Shown here: one piece after another, positions 55,631 through 64,000 of the stretch
Position numbering within the stretch: the first letter of the stretch is position 1
Layout: each line of letters starts with the position of its first letter
Origin: Prochlorococcus sp. AG-402-B05
GTDB taxonomy: Bacteria > Cyanobacteriota > Cyanobacteriia > PCC-6307 > Cyanobiaceae
Direction of reading: 5' to 3'
DNA length: 64,000 nt
NCBI GenBank assembly: GCA_003279635.1
Contig: QCHK01000006.1
Span: 49,001 to 113,000, forward strand
The notes under the pieces: model-generated
Told to the model about the DNA's origin: nothing
Databases searched by the model: none
The model's input: the letters and a program-made list of their open reading frames with translations, nothing else
Position numbers and translations under genes: made by a program

Positions 55631-56002
55631 TCAGCTTTCTAATTCAATTGTACTTGTCAAGCCTTTTGCCTTTAAAGATTCAGAGTAAAATTCAGCAGGT
55701 TCTAAGTCACAAGTAATCACAAGCCCAACACCATTATTATGCGTTTCCAACATAATATTCAAAGCATCCTGTTCACTTAATTGTGGAACTACCTGTCTTA
55801 ATATATCTACTACATAATCCATCGTATTGACTGGATCATTATGAAGTAAAACCTTATATTTGGGAGATATTTTTCTAACTCGCTGAACTTCCCGATCGAT
55901 AACAGCTGTATCTCTATCAGTTTGATTTGCAGGATCAACCATAATTAAACTGCCAAAATGAATAGCACTTTTCAACAAGGAATTTACCATGATATTACTC
56001 AT
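55631..56002 (-). CDS. clpS: ClpS adaptor of the Clp protease
   Basis: Delivers N-degron substrates to ClpAP/Clp[17 protein letters not shown] near 53 and the C-terminal [24 protein letters not shown] are conserved. The first 35 residues are a non-conserved extension. Its start overlaps the dapL stop as ATGA, showing translational coupling. Confidence 0.95.
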   Translation of the reverse strand: MSNIMVNSLLKSAIHFGSLIMVDPANQTDRDTAVIDREVQRVRKISPKYKVLLHNDPVNTMDYVVDILRQVVPQLSEQDALNIMLETHNNGVGLVITCDLEPAEFYSESLKAKGLTSTIELES

Positions 56003-57225
56003 TTAAGTTTTACGATTCTTTGCATAGCTTTTTTAACATTTTCCCTGCTGTTGAAGGCAGACAATCTAAAATAGCCTTCTCCTGCGGCCCCAAATCCACT
56101 ACCTGGTGTACCAACAACATTTGCTTTTTCAAGCAAGAAATCGAAGAAGTCCCATGAGCTCATGTTTTTCGGTGTTTTTATCCATGCATAAGGGGCATTT
56201 ATCGCACCAAAAACTTCAAATCCTGCAGCAGTCAAATTGGCTTTAATTATTGCAGCGTTGTCCATATAAAAACTTACTAATTTTTTGATTTGTATTTTCC
56301 CCTCTTTTGAGTAAATAGCTTCAGCCCCTCTCTGAATAACGTAGCTCACACCGTTGAATTTAGTACTTTGTCGCCTATTCCATAAGGACCACAAATCAAC
56401 TGTTTCTATACCTGCTTTACCTTTTAAAGACTTGGGAATTACTGTAAAGGCACATCTTGTTCCTGTGAAGCCTGCATTTTTTGAAAAAGAGCGAAACTCA
56501 ATTGCACAATCTCTAGATCCCTCAATTTCATAAATCGAATGAGGAATCGATTCATCTTTAATGAAAGCCTCGTATGCTGCATCAAAAAGAATCAAAGAAT
56601 TATTTTCTTTTGCATATTTTACCCAAGAAACCAATTGTTCTTTAGTTGCTACTGCTCCAGTAGGATTATTAGGAAAACAAAGATAAATCAAATCAAATTT
56701 TTCTTTTGGAATGGATGCCTCAAATCCATTTTCTGAATTAATTGGGATGTAACTTAAACCTTTATATTCTCCGACTGAGTTAGCTTCTCCAGTCCTACCC
56801 GTCATCACATTCGAGTCAACGTATACAGGATAAACAGGATCCGTTACTGCAATTTTATTTTCCTTGCCAAGAATATCTAAAATATTACTACTATCGCATT
56901 TAGAGCCATCTGAAACGAAGATTTCATCAGCTGAAATCTCACAACCATGAGAAACATAATCATTCTCAGAGATAATTTCGCGAAGCCATTTATACCCCTG
57001 CTCTGGGCCATACCCTCTAAAGCCATCTTCTGTTCCCATTTCCTCAATAGCCGCTTTCATTGCTTCACGACAAGCCAAAGGTAGAGGTTCAGTAACATCG
57101 CCGATCCCTAGTCGGATCAAATCGGCATTAGGATTCTTAGAACTAAATTCTTTAATTCTCCTAGAAATCTCAGGGAAAAGATAGCCTGCTTTTAATTTCA
57201 GGTAATCAGCATTAACTTGTACCAC
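55999..57225 (-). CDS. dapL: LL-diaminopimelate aminotransferase
   Basis: PLP enzyme that makes LL-diaminopimelate from tetrahydrodipicolinate in one step, for lysine and peptidoglycan; this route is typical of cyanobacteria, plants and chlamydiae. [15 protein letters not shown] near the start, [18 protein letters not shown], and the PLP lysine in [13 protein letters not shown] (about 245) are conserved. 408 residues is normal. Confidence 0.97.
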   Translation of the reverse strand: MVQVNADYLKLKAGYLFPEISRRIKEFSSKNPNADLIRLGIGDVTEPLPLACREAMKAAIEEMGTEDGFRGYGPEQGYKWLREIISENDYVSHGCEISADEIFVSDGSKCDSSNILDILGKENKIAVTDPVYPVYVDSNVMTGRTGEANSVGEYKGLSYIPINSENGFEASIPKEKFDLIYLCFPNNPTGAVATKEQLVSWVKYAKENNSLILFDAAYEAFIKDESIPHSIYEIEGSRDCAIEFRSFSKNAGFTGTRCAFTVIPKSLKGKAGIETVDLWSLWNRRQSTKFNGVSYVIQRGAEAIYSKEGKIQIKKLVSFYMDNAAIIKANLTAAGFEVFGAINAPYAWIKTPKNMSSWDFFDFLLEKANVVGTPGSGFGAAGEGYFRLSAFNSRENVKKAMQRIVKLK

Positions 57226-57615
57226 TTAAAAATCGCCAAGATTTATCTTAAGGATAATCCCTTAAACAACTTTAAATCTCCAAACTTTGATGATTCCATA
57301 ATTAAGAACTGATTCTTTAATATGACCTCTTACTCAAAATAATTAAACAAAAGTGATCCTGTGTTAATATGAGTGTAGAATTGAGAAAAGGGTTTTATCC
57401 CCTAATGTTCTTAATTAACGTCATTTTTTCTTAAAGGGATACCTAGATTAAACGTTGGCAAACCCGGCGATTTCAACCGGATCATATTTAATTCCCATTC
57501 CGAACAGTATTCAAAAATCTCTTTAAGTTTTTAAGACGTTAAAAATTTCCAGCAGTTCTATTCGCAGTTTTTCTGCTAATCATTTTTTCATAGTTCAAAA
57601 CGCTCAACATTGTAT
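57226..57615 (+). promoter_or_regulatory. 390-bp intergenic region and long leader of rne
   Basis: No ORF or tRNA is evident. A TAATAT -10-like hexamer near 57364 would give a leader of about 240 nt. Within it a GGG..CCC hairpin (near 57400), a CCCGG/CCGG pairing (near 57465-57492) and U-rich stretches could be the autoregulatory RNase E cleavage region known for rne leaders in other bacteria. Promoter and autoregulation are inferred. Confidence 0.45.
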
Positions 57616-59538
57616 ATGCCCCAGCAAATTGTCATTGCTGAGCATTTGCGAATTGCCGCTCTGCTCACCGATGAGAGAATAGATGAGTTAATCGTCGCTC
57701 AAGGTAGTTACCAAATCGGAGATATTTTCTTAGGAACTGTTGAAAATGTTCTTCCAGGCATAGATGCTGCTTTTGTCAATATCGGTGAAAGTGAAAAAAA
57801 TGGCTTTATTCATGTAAATGATTTAGGTCCGCTTAGATTAAAAAAAGCAACTGCAGGAATAACAGAGTTGCTCGAACCAAGGCAAAAGGTTTTGGTTCAG
57901 GTAATGAAAGAGCCCACTGGGACAAAAGGACCTAGATTAACTGGAAACATAGCTCTTCCTGGTAGATATCTAGTACTCCAACCTTATGGACAAGGTGTAA
58001 ATATTTCGAGAAGAATAAGCACTGAAAGTGAAAGAAATCGACTGAGAGCATTAGGAGTATTAGTCAAGCCTCCCAGTACTGGGATTTTAATAAGAACAGA
58101 AGCGGAAGATATTTGTGAAGAATTTTTAATTGATGATCTTGAAAATCTTCTTAAACAATGGGAGCTTATTCAACAAGCATCAGATAGTTGCACTCCGCCA
58201 ATTCTTTTAAATAGAGATGAAGACTTTATTCATAGAATTGTTAGAGATCATACAGGTCAAAATATTACTCAAATTGTTGTAGATAATACTGAAGCAATTG
58301 GTCGAGTTAAAAACTTCCTAGGCAAGGATAGCAATGAATTAAAAATAGAATTACATAGTGATTCTGAAAATATATTGGAAAAATACAAAGTTATATCTTC
58401 AATTAATGATGCATTAAAACCCAGAGTGGATCTACCTTCGGGTGGATATATAATAATAGAGCCAACAGAAGCTTTAACAGTTATTGATGTAAACTCAGGT
58501 TCATTTACACGATCTGCAAATTCCAGAGAAACAGTATTATGGACTAATTGTGAAGCCGCTATCGAGATAGCAAGACAATTAAAATTAAGGAATATTGGCG
58601 GGGTTATTATTATTGATTTTATTGATATGGATACAAAAAGAGATCAACTTCAATTATTAGAACATTTCACATCTGCTATTAATGGAGACTCGGCTCGGCC
58701 ACAAATAGCTTCACTTACAGAACTTGGACTTGTTGAGCTAACTAGAAAAAGACAAGGTCAAAATATATATGAATTATTTGGAAAGGCTTCTCCTAATTCT
58801 CAAGGGCAAGGTTATCTTCCAAGCATTACTATTCAAGACATAAATCCAACAACCCCATCTGAAGTTGGTGTAATCAATTCAAATTTAATCTCATGTGAAG
58901 ATATACAATCTTCACATGAAAGTAATAACAAAAAAAAGCGTCTAAATAAAGAAAGAGATATAGAAACAAACTTAATCAATGAAGAACACAAATCATCTAC
59001 AGAGAGCTCAAAATCTATCTCGACTGATATAATCACAGAAGATATTCCTAAAGATAATAATAACAAAAGAAAAGAACCAACAATAATAAATATTAATATG
59101 AATTATAATGAAGAGATTGTATATAGTTTTATGGGATTAGATCCAATTTTACTTTTAGATAAACCTCCACTATCTGAAAACTATAAGATTAATATAATAA
59201 GACCAGGAGAAGAGCATGCTAAGGAAGAAAAAAATAGAATATCTGAGGATAATCAACAAAAAATAGTTGATGATTCTATTGGAAAACATCAAAATAATAA
59301 TAAGGATATTATTCGTCTTGAAAACAAAAATAATATTGAAGAAGAATCAACCAATTCTGACAAAAAAGAGAATATTGAAGAAGAAACTTTCGATGTAGAT
59401 TCAGATCAAGAAACAAATGAATTAATAAATATTGATCATAATTCAATAAGCGAAAAGAATGAATTTACCTCCACCGAGTCACAAGAAGTTAATGAGGATC
59501 CAAGACGAAAAAGAAGAAGGTCTTCAGCATCTTCTTAA
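57616..59538 (+). CDS. rne: ribonuclease E/G
   Basis: Endonuclease for mRNA decay and RNA processing. S1 domain (about 36-115), 5' sensor and DNase-I-like catalytic region with D293 (VIDVNSGSFTRS) and D336 (IIIDFIDMD). Where most cyanobacterial and E. coli enzymes have the CPxC zinc-link, this protein has SPNS (about 394-397). The rest is a disordered Lys/Asn/Glu-rich tail, ending in DPRRKRRRSSASS, which resembles the basic nonapeptide that binds PNPase in cyanobacteria. Residue numbers count from a TTG two codons upstream; I prefer the ATG. Confidence 0.96.
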   Translation: MPQQIVIAEHLRIAALLTDERIDELIVAQGSYQIGDIFLGTVENVLPGIDAAFVNIGESEKNGFIHVNDLGPLRLKKATAGITELLEPRQKVLVQVMKEPTGTKGPRLTGNIALPGRYLVLQPYGQGVNISRRISTESERNRLRALGVLVKPPSTGILIRTEAEDICEEFLIDDLENLLKQWELIQQASDSCTPPILLNRDEDFIHRIVRDHTGQNITQIVVDNTEAIGRVKNFLGKDSNELKIELHSDSENILEKYKVISSINDALKPRVDLPSGGYIIIEPTEALTVIDVNSGSFTRSANSRETVLWTNCEAAIEIARQLKLRNIGGVIIIDFIDMDTKRDQLQLLEHFTSAINGDSARPQIASLTELGLVELTRKRQGQNIYELFGKASPNSQGQGYLPSITIQDINPTTPSEVGVINSNLISCEDIQSSHESNNKKKRLNKERDIETNLINEEHKSSTESSKSISTDIITEDIPKDNNNKRKEPTIININMNYNEEIVYSFMGLDPILLLDKPPLSENYKINIIRPGEEHAKEEKNRISEDNQQKIVDDSIGKHQNNNKDIIRLENKNNIEEESTNSDKKENIEEETFDVDSDQETNELINIDHNSISEKNEFTSTESQEVNEDPRRKRRRSSASS

Positions 59539-59540
59539 AC

Positions 59541-60128
59541 ATGGAAGATAAAAAATCTCTTATTGCTGGAGTTGATGAAGTGGGAAAAGGTTGTTTATTT
59601 GGTCCTGTTTTCGCAGCAGCAGTTATCTTAAGCAAAGAGAATGAAATAGAGCTCTTAAATCAAGGTTTGAAAGACAGTAAAAAATTAAGTCATCGACAAA
59701 GAAATAACTTAGTTCCTTTGATAAAAACAAACTCAATAGCTTGGGCAATTGGACAAGGTTCAGCAAGAGAAATAGACGTTATGGGCATACGAGATGCTAC
59801 TGAGAAAGCTATGCTAAGAGCTTTAGAAAAATTTTCATCTCCACCAGACTTGATTATAGTAGACGGAATTTTACCCATTCGATTGTGGCTAGGGAAACAA
59901 AAGACACAAGTTCGAGGTGAAAGTCATTTCGCTTCAATTGCTGCTGCAAGTGTATTAGCGAAAGAAACTAGGGATGAATTAATTAAACGACTAGCTCGCA
60001 AATATAATTGTTATGGACTAGAAAAAAACAAGGGGTATGGAACTCAGATCCATAGAACAAACTTAATCAAAGAAGGTGCAACAAAACTCCACCGAAAAAG
60101 TTTTATCTCACGATTGGAAATAAATTGA
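59541..60128 (+). CDS. rnhB: ribonuclease HII
   Basis: Cleaves RNA in RNA-DNA hybrids and single ribonucleotides in DNA. The AGVDEVGKGCLFGPV start carries two active-site acids, and IIVDGILPI and ESHFASIAAASVLAKETRD the others. The common DxDG motif of the family is present as VDG. Two bases downstream of rne, so co-transcribed. Confidence 0.96.
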   Translation: MEDKKSLIAGVDEVGKGCLFGPVFAAAVILSKENEIELLNQGLKDSKKLSHRQRNNLVPLIKTNSIAWAIGQGSAREIDVMGIRDATEKAMLRALEKFSSPPDLIIVDGILPIRLWLGKQKTQVRGESHFASIAAASVLAKETRDELIKRLARKYNCYGLEKNKGYGTQIHRTNLIKEGATKLHRKSFISRLEIN

Positions 60129-60142
60129 TATTTATTTTGTAA

Positions 60143-60661
60143 CTAATTATCTTTACACCAATTATTAAAATCAACAATTAGCTGCTTCTGAACCCTTGCC
60201 TTAATTCCTAACAAAATACCATTCAATATTGATTGCCCAGTTTTCTCAAGCATTTTGGGAGGAATTAATCTCAATAGCTGAGGCTGACTGACCGTTACAC
60301 CCAAAAGAGCTTCGCCTTCAAGACCTGATGGTTTTGCCTCCAAAACTGCATCTAAAGTTAAATCGAAATCATCAACTAATCCCAAACCATCTAAGTGGCT
60401 TTCAGTTACATACATTCTAATTTTTTTCTCAGAATTTTCCACCCCGATTGATACGATTGGATTTATTTGAAGTTGAAAAACCTTAAAACTTGTGACTTCG
60501 TACTTAAAGCTTCCTGGCCCTAAAGGAGTCAATTTTTTTGGATCAAGCATTGCTCCTACAACTCTTTCCTGTTGTAGGAGATAATCAGGTAGTTGCTCCT
60601 GATTATTTTGAACAACTAGATCAATTTTTTGTCGTGCTGTAAAGGCAAGAGCCATTATCAA
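60143..60661 (-). CDS. DUF1997 protein
   Basis: 172 residues, beta-rich, begins MIMALAFTARQKIDLVVQNN and has a middle QPQLLRLIPPKMLEKTGQSILNG. It fits DUF1997, conserved in cyanobacteria and plants, function unknown. It is divergent from pheA. Confidence 0.85.
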   Translation of the reverse strand: MIMALAFTARQKIDLVVQNNQEQLPDYLLQQERVVGAMLDPKKLTPLGPGSFKYEVTSFKVFQLQINPIVSIGVENSEKKIRMYVTESHLDGLGLVDDFDLTLDAVLEAKPSGLEGEALLGVTVSQPQLLRLIPPKMLEKTGQSILNGILLGIKARVQKQLIVDFNNWCKDN

Positions 60662-60710
60662 AAACTTGCTCAGTTTAATCTTATCGGTTTTTACTCCTTT
60701 TTTTTATCTA

Positions 60711-61541
60711 ATGTCAACTCGAGTGGCCTATCTAGGGCCTAAAGGAACATACGCAGAAAAAGCCGCGAAAGCTCTAGCAGAGCTTGAGAAGCTTGACTCT
60801 CCAATTTTCTCCCCATGCAAAGGGTTAAGGTCTGTGGTGGATAATCTTGCAAACAATCTATGTGAAGCAGCCGTAGTACCAATTGAAAATTCAGTAGAAG
60901 GTGGGGTCACCACAACATTAGATTCTCTATGGAGACATGAAAATCTATTTATACATAGAGCCCTAGTACTCCCTATTAAACACTCATTAATGAGTAGCGG
61001 ATCAATATCAAAGATTTCAGAAGTCCTTTCCCACCCTCAGGCAATAGCTCAATGCAGCCAGTGGTTGAACGATAATATTCCAAATGCAGTTCATTTACCA
61101 ACTAATTCAACGGCAGAAGCGATAAGAATGGTAAGAGGTAGCTCGTTTAGAGCAGCAATAGGATCAAAAGATGCAAGTGAAGAACTGAATATTCTCGCTT
61201 ATCCTATTAATGATATTGAAGGAAATTGCACTAGATTCGTTCTTCTAAGTAAGAACAACATTAAAGTAGATGGGAATAGGGCAAGTATAGCTTTTTCTCT
61301 TAAGTCAAATAGTCCGGGTGCATTACTAAAAGCATTAGATTGCATAGCAAATCTTGGCTTGAATATGAGTAGAATTGAATCACGTCCTTCTAAAAGAGAA
61401 CTTGGAGAGTATATCTTTTTCATAGATCTTGATTTAAACAATAATAATAATAAAGACTTTGAAAAAATCACTAAAGAGTTATCTCCTTTTTGCAATCAAA
61501 TAATTAATTTTGGATGCTATTTCGGATCAGAAGTTGAGTAA
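60711..61541 (+). CDS. pheA: prephenate dehydratase
   Basis: Makes phenylpyruvate in phenylalanine synthesis. The catalytic domain has VAYLGPKGTYAEKAA at the start, VPIENSVEGGVTTTLD near 75 and NCTRFVLLS near 180. An ACT regulatory domain (RASIAFSLKSNSPGALLKAL, then ESRPSK) occupies the last 85 residues and suggests phenylalanine feedback. I start at the ATG at 60711, which gives the conserved N terminus; the open frame runs 15 codons further upstream. Confidence 0.95.
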   Translation: MSTRVAYLGPKGTYAEKAAKALAELEKLDSPIFSPCKGLRSVVDNLANNLCEAAVVPIENSVEGGVTTTLDSLWRHENLFIHRALVLPIKHSLMSSGSISKISEVLSHPQAIAQCSQWLNDNIPNAVHLPTNSTAEAIRMVRGSSFRAAIGSKDASEELNILAYPINDIEGNCTRFVLLSKNNIKVDGNRASIAFSLKSNSPGALLKALDCIANLGLNMSRIESRPSKRELGEYIFFIDLDLNNNNNKDFEKITKELSPFCNQIINFGCYFGSEVE

Positions 61542-61542
61542 G

Positions 61543-62475
61543 TTATCCTCTTGATTTGAATACTCCAAATTCCATCAAACCTATTGAAAAAGACCATCTC
61601 ATCATTAGTATTGTTGGGATTTCTCTAAATGCCTTTAGGAACGATCTAATGCCTAATTTCAAAATAGATGAAGGTCTTCTAAACCCCTCATATATAGATT
61701 CATTCCAAGACTGAATAGTGTATTTTGTCCAATTGGCAGACTCTACAGGGCTTCCACAGAAAGGGCTGCTTAATAAGTTGTTTTTAAATCCTTCAATACT
61801 TGAAAATTCAGGATGGGTCCATTGGATTAGTAATTGATTCATAATGAACTTTTCAAAAAAATTTAAAGGATGCTTAGTTAAATCTCTTTGATTCCAATCT
61901 GCAACTGCCAAAACTCCACCAGGCCTAAGGACTCTGAGCATCTCATCTGCAAAAGTTTGTTTATCTAAGATATGAGGCCCAGCTTCAACACTCCAAACCC
62001 CATCAAAGCTACCTTTCTCAAACTTTAAGTCAAGTGCATTCATCACTTCAAAACGACAAAAATCACGATTAGCTGTTAATTCACGCGCTCTTTTAATTTG
62101 TTCTTGACTTATTGAAATGCCAATGACATTGAATCCATAATAATCAGATAATATTCTTGAACTTCCGCCTATTCCACAACCTACATCTAACACCCTTGAG
62201 CCTTTTGGTAATTGATTTAAACCGCTCCAGCGAACTAATTCATGAACAAAATCAACCTTAGCCTTCCTAAAGTCTTTTTTTATTCTTGGTTTTTCGTAAA
62301 AACCAAGATGAATATGTTCCCCCCATAGATTTTCTAATAAACGATCATTAGTCCATGAATCATAAGAGGATGCAACGCTATTAACAGACTCATATCTACG
62401 ACTTTTCATAAGCCACTGATTAGTTAAAGTAAAGAAACAGAAAGCACCAAATATAAAACTCAATATACCTGGCAT
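61543..62475 (-). CDS. SAM-dependent methyltransferase (tocopherol methyltransferase-like)
   Basis: 310 residues: an N-terminal hydrophobic anchor (about 1-20), then a Rossmann methyltransferase core with VLDVGCGIGGSSRIL (about 95) and VIGISISQEQI (about 116), followed by the region typical of gamma-tocopherol/MPBQ-type methyltransferases. The substrate is likely a prenylquinone, but this is family inference. Confidence 0.85.
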   Translation of the reverse strand: MPGILSFIFGAFCFFTLTNQWLMKSRRYESVNSVASSYDSWTNDRLLENLWGEHIHLGFYEKPRIKKDFRKAKVDFVHELVRWSGLNQLPKGSRVLDVGCGIGGSSRILSDYYGFNVIGISISQEQIKRARELTANRDFCRFEVMNALDLKFEKGSFDGVWSVEAGPHILDKQTFADEMLRVLRPGGVLAVADWNQRDLTKHPLNFFEKFIMNQLLIQWTHPEFSSIEGFKNNLLSSPFCGSPVESANWTKYTIQSWNESIYEGFRRPSSILKLGIRSFLKAFREIPTILMMRWSFSIGLMEFGVFKSRG

Positions 62476-62477
62476 AA

Positions 62478-63140
62478 TTAATTGTTGGCTTGATCGGCGT
62501 TTGAGAAAGTATCTTTTAAAGCAGTTCTGGCAGCTAGTTGCTTTCTTGTGTGATCAAGAAGTTCATATTCTCTTTCCAAACGGTGAAATGTATTTGTTAA
62601 TTCTAATAAATTTTGCTGTTCACTTGCTACTGGACCGCCAAGATGAGCAGCTATCCAAAAAGACAATTCTCTGGGAATATCAGGCAAAGAATCAGGGAGT
62701 TCCTTCTCAGATTCAGTTAATTTTGAGGTAAGTGAAACTACATCCTTTAGAGCAATTGATACTGAGTCTTTTAGTTCCAATAGTTTGGTTTGATCTGAGA
62801 TTTGTTCATCATCGACCCAACTAACTAGTGCGTTAATAAAAGGAGTTTCACTAATAATTTCAAGAATTCGAAATCTTTGCTGTCCAATAGTCACAATATT
62901 ACTTCTACCATCTTGAGAAGTTTGATGCTTAATTATCTCAGCGCAACAACCTACATCTGCCATTTTTTTTGCAATTGGATCCCATCTAACAACTCCAAAA
63001 CGGCTATCCGATTTCAAAGCAGATTGAAGCATAACTCTGTAACGAGTCTCAAAAATATGAAGTGGCAAATACTCCTGAGGAAAAAGCACAACCTCAGGCA
63101 ATGGGAAAAGTGGTAGCTCCCTAACTGAAAGTTCGCTCAA
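62478..63140 (-). CDS. Lon N-terminal (LON substrate-binding) domain protein
   Basis: 220 residues. LPLFPLPEVVLFPQEYLPLHIFE at the start is the LON domain signature, followed by a helical bundle ending in LLDHTRKQLAAR. It has no ATPase or protease domain. Such stand-alone proteins are common in cyanobacteria with unknown role. It lies two bases upstream of the methyltransferase gene. Confidence 0.93.
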   Translation of the reverse strand: MSELSVRELPLFPLPEVVLFPQEYLPLHIFETRYRVMLQSALKSDSRFGVVRWDPIAKKMADVGCCAEIIKHQTSQDGRSNIVTIGQQRFRILEIISETPFINALVSWVDDEQISDQTKLLELKDSVSIALKDVVSLTSKLTESEKELPDSLPDIPRELSFWIAAHLGGPVASEQQNLLELTNTFHRLEREYELLDHTRKQLAARTALKDTFSNADQANN

Positions 63141-63200
63141 ATGGGTATTCCTAATTAAACATATCCTAGATAATCAATGTCTGGTTTGAGAGAAAAAGAT

Positions 63201-63521
63201 CTAGAGCTTAACTTCTATATCAACTCCACTAGGAAGATCTAACTTCATTAAAGCGTCTATTGTCTTTGCGGAAGGACTATAAATATCGATAATTCTTCTA
63301 TGTGTTCTTGTCTCAAAATGCTCTCTTGAATCTTTATCAACATGAGGTGAACGAAGCACACAATAAATTTTTCTTTTTGTAGGAAGAGGAATGGGACCTA
63401 TCGCTGAAGCAGCTGTTGTGTCTGCAGTCTCAATTATTTTATCGCAAGATAAATCTAGCATTCTTCTATCAAAAGCCTTTAGGCGAATGCGTATTTTTTG
63501 CTGTGCAATTGCAGTTGACAT
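63201..63521 (-). CDS. rpsJ: 30S ribosomal protein S10
   Basis: 106 residues. [34 protein letters not shown] central segment and [20 protein letters not shown] are diagnostic. S10 (NusE) also takes part in antitermination. It follows tuf, as at the end of the str operon. Confidence 0.98.
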
Positions 63522-63641
63522 AATGGGATTACCAAAAGCTAATTAAGTTTTCGAGGTTCTTTTAAGAGTGAACTAATTAGTTCATTTGTTTAATTAATTT
63601 AGAGGATGACCTGAATAAATTACAAGTCATCCTATGAATCA

Positions 63642-64000
63642 TTATTCAATAATTTTAGAAACTACTCCTGCTCCAATTGTACGTCCACCTTCGCGAATGG
63701 CGAATCGCATACCTTGTTCAATAGCAACAGGGGCTATCAATTCTCCTGTCATTTTTATTCTGTCTCCAGGCATAACCATTTCAACATTGCTGCCGTCATC
63801 AGATGTGAATGCAGTAATTTGACCAGTTACATCTGTAGTACGAATATAAAACTGTGGCCGATAACCAGCAAAGAATGGTGTATGGCGACCACCTTCCTCT
63901 TTTTTTAATACATAAACTTCACCTTCAAACTTAGTATGAGGCGTAATGGAACCTTTTTTAACAAGAACCATTCCCCTCTCTATATCTTCCTTCTGAAGAC
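63642..64000 (-). CDS. tuf: elongation factor Tu, 3' part (cut by window edge)
   Basis: C-terminal 119 codons of EF-Tu: [16 protein letters not shown] at the edge, then [21 protein letters not shown], ending [14 protein letters not shown]. This is domain III, which contacts tRNA and EF-Ts. The gene enters from beyond 64000 in the same frame. It precedes rpsJ by 121 bp. Confidence 0.97.
   Translation of the reverse strand, partial: LQKEDIERGMVLVKKGSITPHTKFEGEVYVLKKEEGGRHTPFFAGYRPQFYIRTTDVTGQITAFTSDDGSNVEMVMPGDRIKMTGELIAPVAIEQGMRFAIREGGRTIGAGVVSKIIE

Overview
The window is a densely packed, AT-rich piece of a marine picocyanobacterial chromosome, almost certainly Prochlorococcus. The support is the cyanobacterial split of RNA polymerase beta' into rpoC1 and rpoC2, two tiny high-light-inducible (Hli) proteins, Som-type porins, LL-diaminopimelate aminotransferase, cyanobacterium-restricted families (DUF1830, DUF1997, DUF3493, DUF3721, DUF4278) and many proteins under 80 residues. 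A complete urea uptake and urease cluster together with the low GC fits a low-light NATL-like (LLI) strain better than SS120-like ones, but that placement is inference.

Layout. 1-17.3 kb is core housekeeping: a sodium/solute symporter, rlmN, an Hli, rpoC2-rpoC1-rpoB, tatD and rpsT on the minus strand, hisD on plus, then rpiA and an HtrA protease on minus. 17.4-23.4 kb is the rimP-nusA-ylxR-infB operon with a GC-rich hairpin leader. 23.4-24.8 kb holds a DUF3493 protein, tRNA-Thr(CGT) and folE. 24.9-34.4 kb is a metal (zinc) island: a porin with a His/Met-rich N terminus, two DUF3721 proteins (one a lipoprotein with a natural terminal hexahistidine), a ribbon-helix-helix protein, znuB, a Fur/Zur regulator, znuC, znuA, a small CSHC-tailed protein, a COG0523 GTPase and a WD40 protein. 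34.5-38.3 kb is a sparse stretch of small proteins, a 2OG-Fe(II) oxygenase and a candidate small RNA. 38.3-48.7 kb is the nitrogen block: urtABCDE and ureGFE on minus, ureDABC on plus. 48.7-53.2 kb has small proteins, a decayed porin gene, an RRM protein, rpsU and a half-size AbrB-type membrane protein. 53.2-64 kb has a radical SAM enzyme, a CPBP protease, dapL-clpS, rne-rnhB, pheA, a methyltransferase, a Lon-N protein, rpsJ and the 3' part of tuf, cut by the window edge.

How the parts fit. The zinc island reads as one programme. A Zur-like 7-1-7 box lies in the divergent znuC/znuA promoter. ZnuABC imports zinc, the porin and His-rich small proteins would help it cross or be held in the envelope, and the COG0523 GTPase with its overlapping WD40 partner would deliver metal to a client. 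The most unusual observation is that ZnuA (periplasmic) and the COG0523 GTPase (cytoplasmic), unrelated proteins, both carry an inserted domain of about 110 residues with the same signature (FEWxGVFxL, GxY, DPxM, and a terminal FTxH motif). I know of no name for this domain. The urea block is classical: import by Urt, hydrolysis by urease, with an NtcA-type site plus -10 box at canonical spacing upstream of urtA. RNase E here has lost the Zn-link cysteines, which may be linked to a low-zinc lifestyle (inference).
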